Part shown: piece by piece, positions 45,659 through 55,792 of the stretch
Layout: every line of letters begins with the position of its first letter
Numbering within the stretch: the stretch's first letter is position 1
Source: Zasmidium citrigriseum
Lineage: Eukaryota > Ascomycota > Dothideomycetes > Mycosphaerellales > Mycosphaerellaceae
NCBI GenBank assembly: GCA_002786025.1
Contig: NHNW01000045.1
Span: forward strand, 62,001-126,000
Reading direction: 5' to 3'
Length of the DNA: 64,000 bases
Notes under the pieces: model-generated
Told to the model about the DNA's origin: nothing
What the model saw: only the letters and a program-made list of their open reading frames with translations
The model's database searches: none
Translations under genes and position numbers: made by a program

Positions 45659-47302
45659 ATGTGGTCCAAGACTTCAGTGGCCTCCATGGCCCTTTTTGGC
45701 CTCTCCAGGGCATACTTCAGCAGTGTTCCTGAGGCTGAGGTGGAAGCAACACAATTTGCCATGACGGTATGCGATCAAGTTCACTCATTCGAACATCTTC
45801 TAACGACTGCCAGTACGAGTACCCTATCAACACGTTCGGGACATACGCACAGCCCATTTTGGAGTCCGTTGGAACGAACAAGTTCTACCACCAACGTCAG
45901 CCTGCTTCTCCTGGCAATGAGACTATTCTGCCATCTTTGCTGCCAGATGCAGACACTCTCTCGTCTAATGTCATCATCGACCTCTCCCAACGTAACCTGG
46001 AGTTGACCGTACCTGCCGGTCCAGCTGGACAGTACTGGGTCTTCTCCTTCTACGACATCTGGGGCAACAACTTCGCCAACATTGGCACAGCCTCCGGCAC
46101 GACTGGAGGAAAGTACTTGTTGCAAAGCTCGCTGGATATGAAGTCAAGCAAGGCCGGTCTTCAGGCCGAGACCAACGCCAAGAGCACCTACAAAGGCTAC
46201 ATCAACTTCTCCGGCCGCTACGGCACCATCCTGCAACGCTACGAGCTTCCAACCAACAACGGCAGTCTCGCCGCCGTCCACAAGCTGCAAGACCAGAGCG
46301 TCATCAAAGAAGTCACTCGTCCAGCAAGCGGCGCCCCACAAGCCCCCAAGCTCACCGTCGACTTCCTCGGTGTCGCCACCTCTGCTCCCGGCAACACCCC
46401 CGACTCGCTCGAGAAAGATGTCGACCGCCGTCTTGAAGCATTCGCTCGAATTGCTCCATTCAACCCAGCCGAAGAAGCCGCCGATCGGGATGACCTCGAC
46501 AGGATCTTTGCCATGGCCGGCGTCAGCAACGGTACCTACAAGACCCCATCCCGTGTCAACATCACCGAGGCCGTTTACGGTCTGCGAGATGTCGATCAGG
46601 CAGAGGCTGGCTTCGCAATCAAGAACAACGGCTGGACTCAATCTGCTCGTGAGACTCAGGGCAACTTCCACGGCGACTATGGTCAGCGATCTGTCGTCTC
46701 GTTCTCCAACTTCTTGCAACAGATCCCCGAAGAGGCCCTCTACCCACTCGCAAGTAACGCTACTCAGCTGGTTGTTGGCGAGGACCCAACTCCGCTGGGC
46801 TCTGGTGCGCTGCCAATTGGGGCTGATCAGTCTATCCTTCTTTCTTTCTCCGACAAGCCACCCGTCAACGGCTACTGGTCTGTCACCAACTACAACAGCG
46901 AGGGCCAGTTCATCGAGAACTCGCTTAACCGCTACAGCATTGGTAGCAGGAGTGACATCACGTATGCCAACGGAGATGAGGTTTATGGCGGCAAGACGTC
47001 GTCGGGTCCCTTCCAGATCCTGATTCAGCCAGCCGATGTCGCCCCTCCGAAGAACTGGACCAGCAAGTAAGTTGGACCTCTGACCGCTTTTATTTACTGA
47101 TATTGACAAATGAACTTCTAGCTGGCTCCCATCCCCTGCAGGTGCCAGCAACACCACGATCATCCGTAAGTAGCATCAAACGAGCACCCTCTCACTGAGA
47201 CTAACCAAACATATAGTCCGGTTCTACGCCTCCGGTGAAGCTCTTTTGGACAACAGCTACAAGCTCCCTACCATCTCCACCCAGGATGCTATCAAGGCAT
47301 AG
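45659..47302 (+). CDS. Secreted DUF1254 / DUF1214 protein
   Basis: This 496-residue protein has exons 45659-45766, 45814-47066, 47122-47165 and 47217-47302. The N-terminus looks like a signal peptide ('TSVASMALFGLSRAYFSS'). DUF1254 covers about residues 40-170 ('YPINTFGTYAQPILESVG', 'VIIDLSQRNLELTVPAG', 'YWVFSFYDIWGNNFANIG'). DUF1214 lies at the C-terminus ('DKPPVNGYWSVTNYNSEGQF', 'NRYSIGSRSDITYANG', ending 'LRFYASGEALLDNSYKLPT'). The biochemical role of these domains is not established. Such proteins occur in several fungal metabolite clusters. Codon use is strongly C-ending compared with its neighbours, which suggests high expression. It is taken as the right-hand edge of the cluster, but membership is uncertain. 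Confidence 0.88.
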
Positions 47303-48371
47303 ATCACGGCTACATACAGCACATATGATATCGGTATAGCCAACAGTGGACACAGGGAGAAAACGTTAGCACCTGAAACATATTCTCCAAGTGTGTTTCG
47401 CATCAAGATTGTGTTTAGAACATATACAGACTATCGAATTCACATCAACAGAGCATGCTAGTCAGTTTACAGCATTACTACTCGTCTGTCAGTACACCTC
47501 ATTGCTATCCATGCGATCCTCCACCTCGACCGGGACAATTGCTTCCTCCGAAACAGAAGACCCGTCCACAGCCTGAGCAAGTAGGCGTGCTGTTGGCAGG
47601 GCGGCTGATGCCCGTGCCGTTTCTGGACTTAGACATGTTGATGATAGGCATGGCCTCTGATTGGTTCGTCGTGGGCTTCGAATGTTAGAGGAGGAAAAAA
47701 GCCATCGACCGTTCGAGCGAGACTTTATATCCCGACCAGGCCTTCGTGAATAGGGCCAGGAGCTGTATCGTTGGCGTTACTGTGGTGTTGGGCGTCTTTC
47801 AACATTCACCAGGTCCACATCATGGCATCTCACTAGGGGAAGAACCCTTCTGTCCGCCCTCGAAATCGTGAACGATGTTCAGACTCGACAAGGCTGTCTC
47901 GACCATTCCATCGTCGACGCCTCCTCCGCTGCCAGCTCACGAACCCAGGAGTTCCTGATCCTCTTCCTGGACAAAAGCTCCTACCGTAACAGAACATCCT
48001 TCCACATCCATTGCAGACCGGCAGCTCTCCTCTTGATCTCCTCTGGATCCTGTGGCGTTGATGCTTCTTCACGGCCTCGTCGTCAGCTTCGTAGCCTGAT
48101 TCTCCGCCCTCGTCACTGCTGCCGTCTTCACTACCTTCATCCTCGCTCATCTTACTGTTCTCATGCTTTATTTCATGACCGGCGGTGTGACCAACTAAGA
48201 TAACGACAGCTATGAAGATCTAGCCCGACCCATTACTCATGTATCAAGCTATACACCGGAAGCTTCAGGGGCCATTCCACCTAGTGTGTACTACCCATAG
48301 CGGCCCGCCTTCCTATTCCTCGACCATGCAGACCAATACAATCCCTCGATCTCTTCCACATTCGCCTCTTC
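47303..48371. other. Intergenic region, one doubtful ORF
   Basis: About 1.07 kb. A minus-strand ORF at 47833-48150 (105 residues, from an ATG; acidic start 'MSEDEGSEDGSSDEGG', then Arg-rich) could be a small hypothetical gene or a fragment. It has no known domain, and confidence in it alone is about 0.2. Confidence 0.35.
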
Positions 48372-48878
48372 TCATAACATCAACAGCCCCCCAGCGACGC
48401 CCCCCAAAACGATCGCCGGGACCCCATGACCCATGAGAGCCCCTTTCCATCCATCCTTTCCATAAAGTCCACTCGCAATACCATCCGTAGTCGCCAAAAG
48501 CCCCGCCACAACCGCCACCGTAACGCCCACACTCCTCCACTCTCCCAAACCCGCGAAGACGAGAATCAGAAGTCCAAAGCCGACTTCTCTGGGTGCGAAA
48601 AGTAGGGTCCAGAAATTGCCATCGCTATCCTTGGTTTCATTGGATGAGGAGACAGCGGTCGCTTTCTTCTTGAGGTTGTTTGAGGCTGATTGTGAGGCGT
48701 GGAAAGGTTTCCCATCGAGACGGAGGCCGAAGGCTTTGACGCAGGAAGCCGGATCGTAGAAGACCCAGAGCCCGACTTGGATCATGTGGAGCGCGAGGAT
48801 GATTGAGAGGCCTTTGCAGACGTTGAGGGGTGTAAGATGCTGGTAGATGGCGTCGAAGCTCAAAGTACTGGGAGCCAT
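48372..48878 (-). CDS. DUF4267-like four-helix membrane protein
   Basis: This intronless 168-residue protein starts at the ATG of 'MAPSTLSFDAIYQH'. Helices are at about 20-40 ('GLSIILALHMIQVGLWVF'), 95-112 ('APREVGFGLLILVFAGLG'), 115-132 and 148-167 ('HGVPAIVLGGVAGGLLML'). The layout with the 'REVGFGLLIL...EWRSVG' segment fits DUF4267 proteins, which are common in ascomycetes and of unknown function. The loop between helices 1 and 2 is polar and Ser/Lys-rich. It probably lies outside the metabolite cluster. Confidence 0.72.
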   Translation of the reverse strand: MAPSTLSFDAIYQHLTPLNVCKGLSIILALHMIQVGLWVFYDPASCVKAFGLRLDGKPFHASQSASNNLKKKATAVSSSNETKDSDGNFWTLLFAPREVGFGLLILVFAGLGEWRSVGVTVAVVAGLLATTDGIASGLYGKDGWKGALMGHGVPAIVLGGVAGGLLML

Positions 48879-49276
48879 GGTTCCTGTTCTTAGTGAAGTT
48901 GGCGGAAATGCTTAAGATATGAGGCACCTAAAGTGAACCTCGTAATCAGCCAAAGCTGATCGAGGGGTGACTGTTGGCGGATGCGATGCGCTTATAAGTG
49001 TTTTCAGCTGAAGGAAGAGCGTTGATGCAGCACTGTCCACGAGTGGTAAACGATGCGGGTACTTGTCGATCGTTACCTTTCCGCGCAAGATAAAGATGGA
49101 GTCAAGGAGTGAGAGGATCGTTCCGGCGTCCACCTATTCTAGCGCTTCTCCCAACTGTCAAGATTGATACGTTTCTGCGTTCTATTGAAAAGACAACATA
49201 AGCCAACGAGAAAGCAACAAGGCCAAAACAGCCACCAACATGTAAGACCCAAAGCAGAACCTAAGAAAGTCCAAAA
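48879..49276. other. Intergenic
   Basis: Should hold the promoter of the DUF4267-like gene. No gene is seen. Confidence 0.4.
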
Positions 49277-51532
49277 TCAGGTGCCTTCGTACGGCAACAA
49301 GGGATGCGGTTCGTCATCGTCCTGGTCGGGGAACGGGCTCTTCTGAGCGCCAGGTTTGTTCTTCCAGAATCGTAAGTGCTTCGGACGAACCCACTCCACC
49401 CAATGTGTCAACTCCGCCTCCGGACCACGTCTATAGATGTCGAATCCAATGTGAACGTTCTCGTGTTCGTCCCGGCAATGTCCCATCAAGTATTTATGCG
49501 TGAGAGCAACAACGTGGCCATGGAGATGCTGTTTCGTCCAATGCGGTTCGCACATGGAGAAACACGGATCGGATGCAATCTTGCTCTTGTGGCAAAAAGA
49601 CCATATGTCAAGAAGAGACATATGCGGTCGTGGGATGCTTCTTCGTTCCGTTGGCCAGGAGCTCAGCAGGAGTACAGAATACAGGACGAGAAGGAGGCAG
49701 GTCCCTGCGAATGCAAGGATTGAGAAGCGACCGACGAGTGCAGTTCCAACGGTCGTCACGCTCATCGATCCGTAAGGCATTAGCAGCAAGAGTTCTGGAG
49801 CGGAGCCGAGCAAGGAGTAAGCAAAGACCTTCCACTGTCCTTTCTCAAAAGCTTGCGACGTCACTTCAAAAGGCGATCGCGTGAGGTAGTCCAGGAGCAA
49901 GCAGTCAGATGCCAGAGACGCTTGTCGCAGCATATTGTAAATTGGCTGCAAGAAACGATGCCACGCATCTAGAATTTGAACTGTGTTGGCCACAAGAGAT
50001 ATTGTAGTGAGCGGCAGCACTCTTAGCAACACTTGTTGCACTATCTGACGTTTCTGAAAAGCCCCTGAGTTAAGGGGAACGACAGGATAAGCCGTGCGAG
50101 CGTGCTCAACGGCGTTGAATGAGAGCGTAGCGTTTGGCAAATGGTCGTTCCGATGCAAGGACCAGTCGTCAAGAATGGCAAAGCCATGCGTGATGAGTCC
50201 GCTACCTATCAGGACTGGTATGATTATGAACCAGGCAAAGAGGAAGCCGAGAGACAACCAATAGTATGAATTGATCCAGTAGGAGAACAGGTAGGGCTTG
50301 TAAGCCAGTACTTCCGCCCTTGCAGCAACTCGAGCTTCATGGTTCTGCCGGCGATGTAGAAAGCTACTGCGGGTACGACCGCCAGCTTTGCGTACAGGAA
50401 GAGCTCTGATGCCATAAAGTATGCGCGATTCACGGTCAGATTCCAGTCTCCAGTAGCCGAGCCGGTACCCTGAGGCGTGACAGTCCTCAGGTATAGTGGG
50501 CGGTACCCTTTGTTTGTCATCGACTCTGCCCGTGTCGGTCAAACTTTGATTGAAGCAGGCGAAGAGAGACATGATGTCCACTAAGCACCGTGGATCCCAA
50601 TCAGAGCGTATTCCCGTCGATTTGCGAAAGAGCCAGATGGTTAAAAAGAGCATATAGACCGCCAGAATTGTGTAGTACACCATCAAGGAAATCGCAATAG
50701 TTGTGTGCACGTAGACTTCCCACGCAGCCCCGTTCTTGACAACGTCCAGAAGCGCTGATTTGTATGCAATCAGGAATGGGCTGCACGAGAGCAGAAGGTA
50801 ATTAGCCCATGTTCCCCACGTATTTAGACTGTACTGTAAAGGCCAGTATCTCGACAGGACAGTGTAATTTGCACCGTGCGGGCCTTTCGGATCGGCCATA
50901 TTGATGTATGGCAGCATTCTGAGAACCTCTCTGGCAGTCGTCTTGAAGAGGAAAGTGCTGAAAGCGGCTACCAATCCAGGACCATATTGAACCGCAAGGT
51001 AGTATAGATCGCTTTTGATCGAGTATGGAACCTTCGCGTCCGGCAGTACAGCAAGCAGTGACATGCCAACGGCTAGGCCGGTGTAAATGCAGCATAGGAT
51101 TGAAGTCACTTGCGTCTTCAGTATGGTCGGCCGGAAATCGAGAGACGGATAGCCCGGAGGTGGTTCGATCGCTTCGCATGTCTTGGTGCTTGTGCCTCGG
51201 TCGCCTTCGCCCTCTGCGTCTGTTCGGCCACTTCGTCTGCTTTGACCACTTGTGCAACGGTGAAGGCTGGTGGAGGCAGATGACTTCCTCCGTGGAGCTT
51301 CTGATATGTGCTCATCCTCGGAATCGATTCGCCCATCGAGGCTTGATGTTGGGGCCGTTGCCGATACTGGGAGCCTTGCGTTGACTGTTCCTTGGTCATG
51401 GTCCACCGAAGAGCTTATACCCTGATCGATATTTGCAGCATTGCCGTGCCACGACTGACGGCTGTTGAAGACAGTGTCGTTGTTGCCCGACTCCAGTGGC
51501 CATGTTGACGTCGATTTGAGAGCCCGTTCCAT
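49277..51532 (-). CDS. DUF3433 multi-pass membrane protein
   Basis: This single-exon fungal membrane protein is about 751 residues from the first in-frame ATG ('MERALKSTSTWPLESG'); the ORF extends 20 codons upstream but only from a TTG after a stop. The N-terminal 130 residues are Ser-rich and disordered. Membrane helices then run from 'VTSILCCIYTGLAVGMSLLAVLP' through repeated pairs, with a second block from 'YWLSLGFLFAWFIIIPVLIG' and helices near 'GSAPELLLLMPYG' and 'ILAFAGTCLLLVLYSVLLL'. 'GYRLGYWRLESDRESRILYG' is a DUF3433-style conserved piece, and two related halves are typical of the family. Function is unknown. A part of the middle (50224-50520) has a hydrophobic second frame, taken as a shadow. 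Confidence 0.78.
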   Translation of the reverse strand: MERALKSTSTWPLESGNNDTVFNSRQSWHGNAANIDQGISSSVDHDQGTVNARLPVSATAPTSSLDGRIDSEDEHISEAPRRKSSASTSLHRCTSGQSRRSGRTDAEGEGDRGTSTKTCEAIEPPPGYPSLDFRPTILKTQVTSILCCIYTGLAVGMSLLAVLPDAKVPYSIKSDLYYLAVQYGPGLVAAFSTFLFKTTAREVLRMLPYINMADPKGPHGANYTVLSRYWPLQYSLNTWGTWANYLLLSCSPFLIAYKSALLDVVKNGAAWEVYVHTTIAISLMVYYTILAVYMLFLTIWLFRKSTGIRSDWDPRCLVDIMSLFACFNQSLTDTGRVDDKQRVPPTIPEDCHASGYRLGYWRLESDRESRILYGIRALPVRKAGGRTRSSFLHRRQNHEARVAARAEVLAYKPYLFSYWINSYYWLSLGFLFAWFIIIPVLIGSGLITHGFAILDDWSLHRNDHLPNATLSFNAVEHARTAYPVVPLNSGAFQKRQIVQQVLLRVLPLTTISLVANTVQILDAWHRFLQPIYNMLRQASLASDCLLLDYLTRSPFEVTSQAFEKGQWKVFAYSLLGSAPELLLLMPYGSMSVTTVGTALVGRFSILAFAGTCLLLVLYSVLLLSSWPTERRSIPRPHMSLLDIWSFCHKSKIASDPCFSMCEPHWTKQHLHGHVVALTHKYLMGHCRDEHENVHIGFDIYRRGPEAELTHWVEWVRPKHLRFWKNKPGAQKSPFPDQDDDEPHPLLPYEGT

Positions 51533-52199
51533 ACGCGTTAATGACTGGGAAGGGGCCAACAGTTCTTGCGATGAATAGTGTTCCGACGCCAATGCGTGCG
51601 GGATAAGTCAAAATGGTCCAAAGAGTGCAAGAATGGTTTTCAGGCCACTGCGAGTTAAAGAAGAGGTGTGACTGAGCGGCTAAGAGCCCCAGGCAGCTTT
51701 CTGGGTGGCGAATGGCACTGCGGCGGGTGATTCGCACACGCGATTGGCGCGCTCCTGAGGGCGGTGCATACATGCCCAAGGACAGGGCAATGCTAAGGTC
51801 GATATCGATCGCTCTATTGGACGCCGCCGCCTGTCGCAGAACGCGGTTTGGAATGCCGCCGGAGGCCACGCGCGGTCATGCAACCGCGCGACTGAGCCCA
51901 GGCAGCCCGCCGGACAAATTCGCCAGGTTGAAGAAGCAGGGCGAATGCGATCTCGCTCTATTACAGTCCAAGGCGCATCAGTGAAATGTCGAGCATTTCA
52001 AGGATTGATAAACGGCCATTTCCATTACCGTGCGTGCTGTGAAACGCCATCCACCCCTCTCAATCCGTAGAGTCGAGTTTTGATGTATCGTAACACATCC
52101 ACCTACCGAATCTCCGTATGTTTCCAAACGCCATGCTCCACGCTGATGCCCCGGAGACCCATCATACACCCACATTCATACAATGCGCCTGTTTGTACA
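51533..52199. other. Intergenic
   Basis: Promoter side of the DUF3433 gene. A GC-rich plus-strand ORF (51712-51984) has no recognisable feature and was not called. Confidence 0.4.
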
Positions 52200-53212
52200 T
52201 CACTTCTTCTGTCTTGCCATCTCTTCCCTCACACTCCCTCCACTTGCCCTCCACCACACATCGCCACCCCACCTCAACATCCTCTCACACGCTGCGGTAG
52301 GTCCATCCACAGCAGGTCTGACATCCAGGTAGAATACAGGCTCGCCGGTCGGTTCAGGTGGGCCCGAGTAGTAATCAATCACATATCTCATCTCCTTCGT
52401 CCTGCCACCAGGCAACTGCCTCTCCACAAACCAGTCGTGTCGATCAAAAGGTGGGTTATCCGGGAACTGGCTTGGGTACAACCAGCTCATAAAGCTCAAC
52501 ATCCTCGCCTTAGGCGTAAGGTCACCAGGCCGGCCTTGGAAGCGCAGAAGTTTTGGCTCTGCCTCATCTTCTTGTTGTTGCCGCATTCTCCTCAACGCGT
52601 CCAAAGCCTCCTGTCGTGCATATCCCTCCTCTCCCCGCGAACACTTCTCCCAGCCTTTAAAGAGCCCGTCCTGGAATCGTGCCTCCCAGCCTTTGATTTC
52701 CTCCCAAGCGCCCTCGTTCAGGAAATTGTGCACAGCGACCATGCTCTCCACATGCTCTGCCGGCGTATCTGTATATCCTTTCCGCAGCATTGCATTGTAC
52801 ATTTGCTGAGGCGAGGGGTATTCCCAGGTCCCTTGGCCATCGCCTCGCGGGATGGTGGAGGCTTCGCGCTCTAGGGGTAGGTTTACTGATTGGAGATCCG
52901 TTTCGCGTTTGTTCGAGATATTGCTAGGCATGTAGTTGAGTGGATTCAGTTTAGAGATATAGGAGGGCGTCTCGGCGGAGGGCTTCGCATCGTGCTTTAC
53001 AGGGCACGCGCTCGGTCGTTCGGTGGGTGGCGGTGCAGGAGAAAGGGCGGTCTTCGTCTTGTTGTGCATCGGACATGACGGCTGTACGTGTTAGCAGGCT
53101 GTGTGCTTGCGATAAGAGTTATACATACCGGTGGCTCTGCGTTCGATCTTGAAGGGATAGGGTGAGGTGCGGCGGGTCGTGAAGGAGTCGTGTCTGCCCA
53201 GAACCAGCCCAT
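52200..53212 (-). CDS. Holocytochrome c synthase (cytochrome c heme lyase)
   Basis: This mitochondrial intermembrane-space enzyme attaches heme covalently to apocytochrome c or c1. It is 321 residues, with exons 53212-53129 and 53081-52200. The short first exon gives '[17 protein letters not shown]', a standard HCCS start. Two Cys-Pro motifs follow, 'SCPMHNK' (at the exon junction) and 'ACPVKHDA', as in other fungal heme lyases. The catalytic domain shows 'NPLNYMP', '[18 protein letters not shown]', '[16 protein letters not shown]' with the heme-ligand His region, '[16 protein letters not shown]', '[10 protein letters not shown]' and 'YVIDYYSG', ending in 'DVRPAVDGP'. Whether it is the c or c1 form is not decided by sequence alone. 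It is a housekeeping gene marking genome outside the cluster. Confidence 0.95.
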
Positions 53213-53680
53213 GGTTGCGATTAGAACGTACTTTCAATAGTTGAGGTGTTTTGCTGCATTTAATAGAAAATTGAAGAGGCAAAAGGAAGAAAAGTAAACG
53301 GAATCTCGTTCCTCGATGACGCTCGGACGCGCTTACCAAGTGAGTGAACAAGGGTCTTCGGCCCGGCCCAAACTCAATCTGCTGCGAGCGCCGGCTATCC
53401 GTTCCCTCCCGACTTCACCTCTTGACGACTTCCAATGTTACGGCTGCTCATCAACGACGCATGATCTCTGATACCGCGATACTTACCCAGGGGTCGAGCA
53501 ATGTATTTCCATGCAAAGCTAATAAATGACCGACGAGATAGGCTATCTGGAGGGGCGGCCTCCCGAGGGCGCAGCTGCAGTGCAAGCTGAGCCTCAAGCC
53601 ACCTGCACGGTAAAGTACCTCTACTGCCCTCCAATCCTGCTTTCCTTTACATCTCCAGCATCACCAGATATGCCCCCATC
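53213..53680. promoter_or_regulatory. Divergent spacer HCCS / repeat protein
   Basis: Holds two outward-facing promoters. CT-rich runs precede the plus-strand start. No other element is seen. Confidence 0.4.
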
Positions 53681-55792
53681 ATGTCATTCGGCTTCTCGCC
53701 TTCAGATATAGTCACCCTACTCAACATTGTCACGAGATCTTATAAAGGCTGGCGGGATGCCTGCGGCGAGTATGCGGATATCACGACCTCGCTAAATCAT
53801 TTGCTCGACCTGGTGCGACAAATAAAGAACGAGACGCAAAACGAAGGCTCAGTCCTCATCCGCACTACTAATGACAGGGCGGCCCTGCGAAGCATCTTGC
53901 AAGCCTGCAGGCGAACTACAGAAGAGTTGGGCGGCATCGTAGAGGACTACAGAGCTCTGGGCTATGGAAAGAGCCGGGAGAAGAATTGGAGTGACCTGCA
54001 GCGCAACTGGAAAAGATTCACTTTCGGCCACAAAGATTTGGACGGTCTGCGTGCCAAACTTCACCAACATGTCAGTACTATCTCCGCACACCTCGTTGCA
54101 GCGGGAGTGAGCGCATTGGGTAGGGTTGAGTGTGACATCAAAGCCTTACCTGATGAAATACGGCGTACTGTCGATAGTCTGGCAGCCGAAATTAGGGCTG
54201 GCCGGCGAGAAGGATCAGTCATGACAACATACGATGACGATGAGAAAGAGGTCTGGAAGCAGTTCCGGAGAGAGCTTATCGGCGAAGGGATGAGAAGCTC
54301 AATGATCCACCGGTTCAAACCTCGCATCAAACTTTATCTGCGAGGACTGGCAGAAGAAGGACTTCTTGAAGAGCAGGTGCCAGAAGATGTCAGTGAAGAC
54401 CTTATACCGGATCACACCTCCGCACACAGCCTGTCCTTTTCAGGATCATCTGATTCTGAGCAGCAAGGACTCAGTACAACGCCTGTTCTTAATGCGGCTC
54501 CCCAAGAGGCCGGGCGTTCAGCGTCTCCCAGCGCTACAGGCAACGCATTGCCAAAAAGATCCGATCGTCCCGGTCACAGGCCTGAGGGCCAGAGCAGACA
54601 CGAACAAGACGCTCAAGATGAGACCACAGTCCGCAGCGATGCGACTGAGGCGATATCGCCTGTCCCTGTCAGCGCAGCCGAAGCCACAAATTGTACTCAA
54701 GACGAGACGAAGCCTATGCAATGTCGGTCATTGCGAGCATTTCAGGCTATGTGTGAGACGGACGACGAAAGCGACTATACTCCTGAAGTTCACGTCGTCG
54801 ATACTCAGCCAGTGCGAGCATTTCAAGCTACGTGTGAGACAGACAACGAAAGCGAATGTGATCCTGCGGCCAGTCTCGCGGATGCCCAGTCAGTGCGATC
54901 ATTTCAAGATTCGGAGGGGTTGGATGAAAAGGGGAATTGTGCTCCTACGGTTGGCATTGACGATCCTCAGTCAGTGCAAGCATCCGAAAGTACAGGCGAG
55001 ATGGACGACGAAAGCGATTATGCCTCTGCCGTCAGCATCGAGGATTCTCCTGTTCAAAATTCAGATCGCACGAAGCAGAGAGCCAATGGGCGGATCTTCA
55101 TATTTGATGGAGCTGGGAATGGAGAACTACAGGATCCATATCTCGAACAGAGAACACGGAACAACGCCCTCGGCCACGATGTGCCAAAACCACAAACTCC
55201 AATCGTCAAGTGGATGGATTTGCCAGATGATGCGGAGCCTCTACCAACGGAGAACACGTATAAAAAGTTCAGAGAGACAGCCTCTGAGAGCATCGTTCAC
55301 GAAGTTCTTACATTCAGAGAGGGGAAAACGAAAATTCCAAGGGTCCTCGTTCGACAAGAGGTAATGAGAGACTTTGGCTATCCATTCGACTTTGAGGGGG
55401 AGGATGTTGTGATCAGAGTCGCTCTGGAAAAGACAGACATCGACGAGCTCATTGAGATCTCCAAGACACATGCTCAAGATGACCCTGATCACACCGCAGG
55501 CTCTTACCATCGACCTGGGTCGAGCCTACAAGATGACACCAACAACGCGGCATGGACAACTGCCAACGAGCGGGAGGAGCTACTAGCAGATACACGAGCG
55601 ACATGCGGTGTCATCGGGAAACACAAGTGCCGCCGCACCGCCATCCTCAGAGATTTCCAGGTCAAACCAGGAACTAACCTTGAAGATCTCTGCATGATCG
55701 ACGACAAAGAATCGTCGAAACTCAAGCCCTTCGAGGTCTACGTCTATGCCACCAAGATTGCGAAGCCTCGACGTTTGAAGGAATCCGCATAG
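53681..55792 (+). CDS. Protein with incompatibility-type N-terminal helical domain, 27-residue repeats and DUF8035-like C-terminus
   Basis: This is an intronless 703-residue protein. Residues 1-200 form a helical domain ('MSFGFSPSDIVTLLNIVTRS', 'WRDACGEYADITTSLNHLLD') of the kind that precedes NTPase, ankyrin or HET-type modules in fungal STAND-like proteins; no P-loop is present here. Residues 250-350 are polar and disordered. From residue 351 four degenerate 27-residue repeats follow (pattern V-R-A-F-Q-A-x-C-E-T-D-x-E-S-x, each ending near D-x-Q-S/P; 54731 to about 55055). Residues 530-600 ('TYKKFRETASESIVHEVLTF', 'IPRVLVRQEVMRDFGYPFDF', 'DDVVIRVAL'-like) resemble the DUF8035 region, followed by a basic C-terminus. 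Function is unknown; relatives are linked to heterokaryon incompatibility or signalling only by domain company. Confidence 0.75.
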   Translation: MSFGFSPSDIVTLLNIVTRSYKGWRDACGEYADITTSLNHLLDLVRQIKNETQNEGSVLIRTTNDRAALRSILQACRRTTEELGGIVEDYRALGYGKSREKNWSDLQRNWKRFTFGHKDLDGLRAKLHQHVSTISAHLVAAGVSALGRVECDIKALPDEIRRTVDSLAAEIRAGRREGSVMTTYDDDEKEVWKQFRRELIGEGMRSSMIHRFKPRIKLYLRGLAEEGLLEEQVPEDVSEDLIPDHTSAHSLSFSGSSDSEQQGLSTTPVLNAAPQEAGRSASPSATGNALPKRSDRPGHRPEGQSRHEQDAQDETTVRSDATEAISPVPVSAAEATNCTQDETKPMQCRSLRAFQAMCETDDESDYTPEVHVVDTQPVRAFQATCETDNESECDPAASLADAQSVRSFQDSEGLDEKGNCAPTVGIDDPQSVQASESTGEMDDESDYASAVSIEDSPVQNSDRTKQRANGRIFIFDGAGNGELQDPYLEQRTRNNALGHDVPKPQTPIVKWMDLPDDAEPLPTENTYKKFRETASESIVHEVLTFREGKTKIPRVLVRQEVMRDFGYPFDFEGEDVVIRVALEKTDIDELIEISKTHAQDDPDHTAGSYHRPGSSLQDDTNNAAWTTANEREELLADTRATCGVIGKHKCRRTAILRDFQVKPGTNLEDLCMIDDKESSKLKPFEVYVYATKIAKPRRLKESA
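54731..55055 (+). repeat. Four in-frame 81-nt tandem repeats within the preceding CDS
   Basis: Units of 27 codons begin at 54731 and run about four times. The first two are most alike (shared cores 'RAFQA', 'CETD', 'ES'). The last two have drifted but keep Asp/Glu/Ser positions. Confidence 0.7.

Noticed and set aside
46144..47163. 339-codon minus-strand ORF opposite the DUF1254 gene
   Set aside because: It is antisense to a well-supported spliced gene. Its openness follows from the strong C-ending codon bias of the sense strand.
50224..50520. Hydrophobic second frame inside the DUF3433 gene, suggesting a frameshift
   Set aside because: The main frame is open throughout and carries the conserved 'GYRLGYW' piece. 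The other frame has no continuation on either side, so no frameshift is claimed.
51712..51984. 90-codon GC-rich plus-strand ORF
   Set aside because: Arg/Ala-rich chance ORF in a GC-rich promoter; no features.
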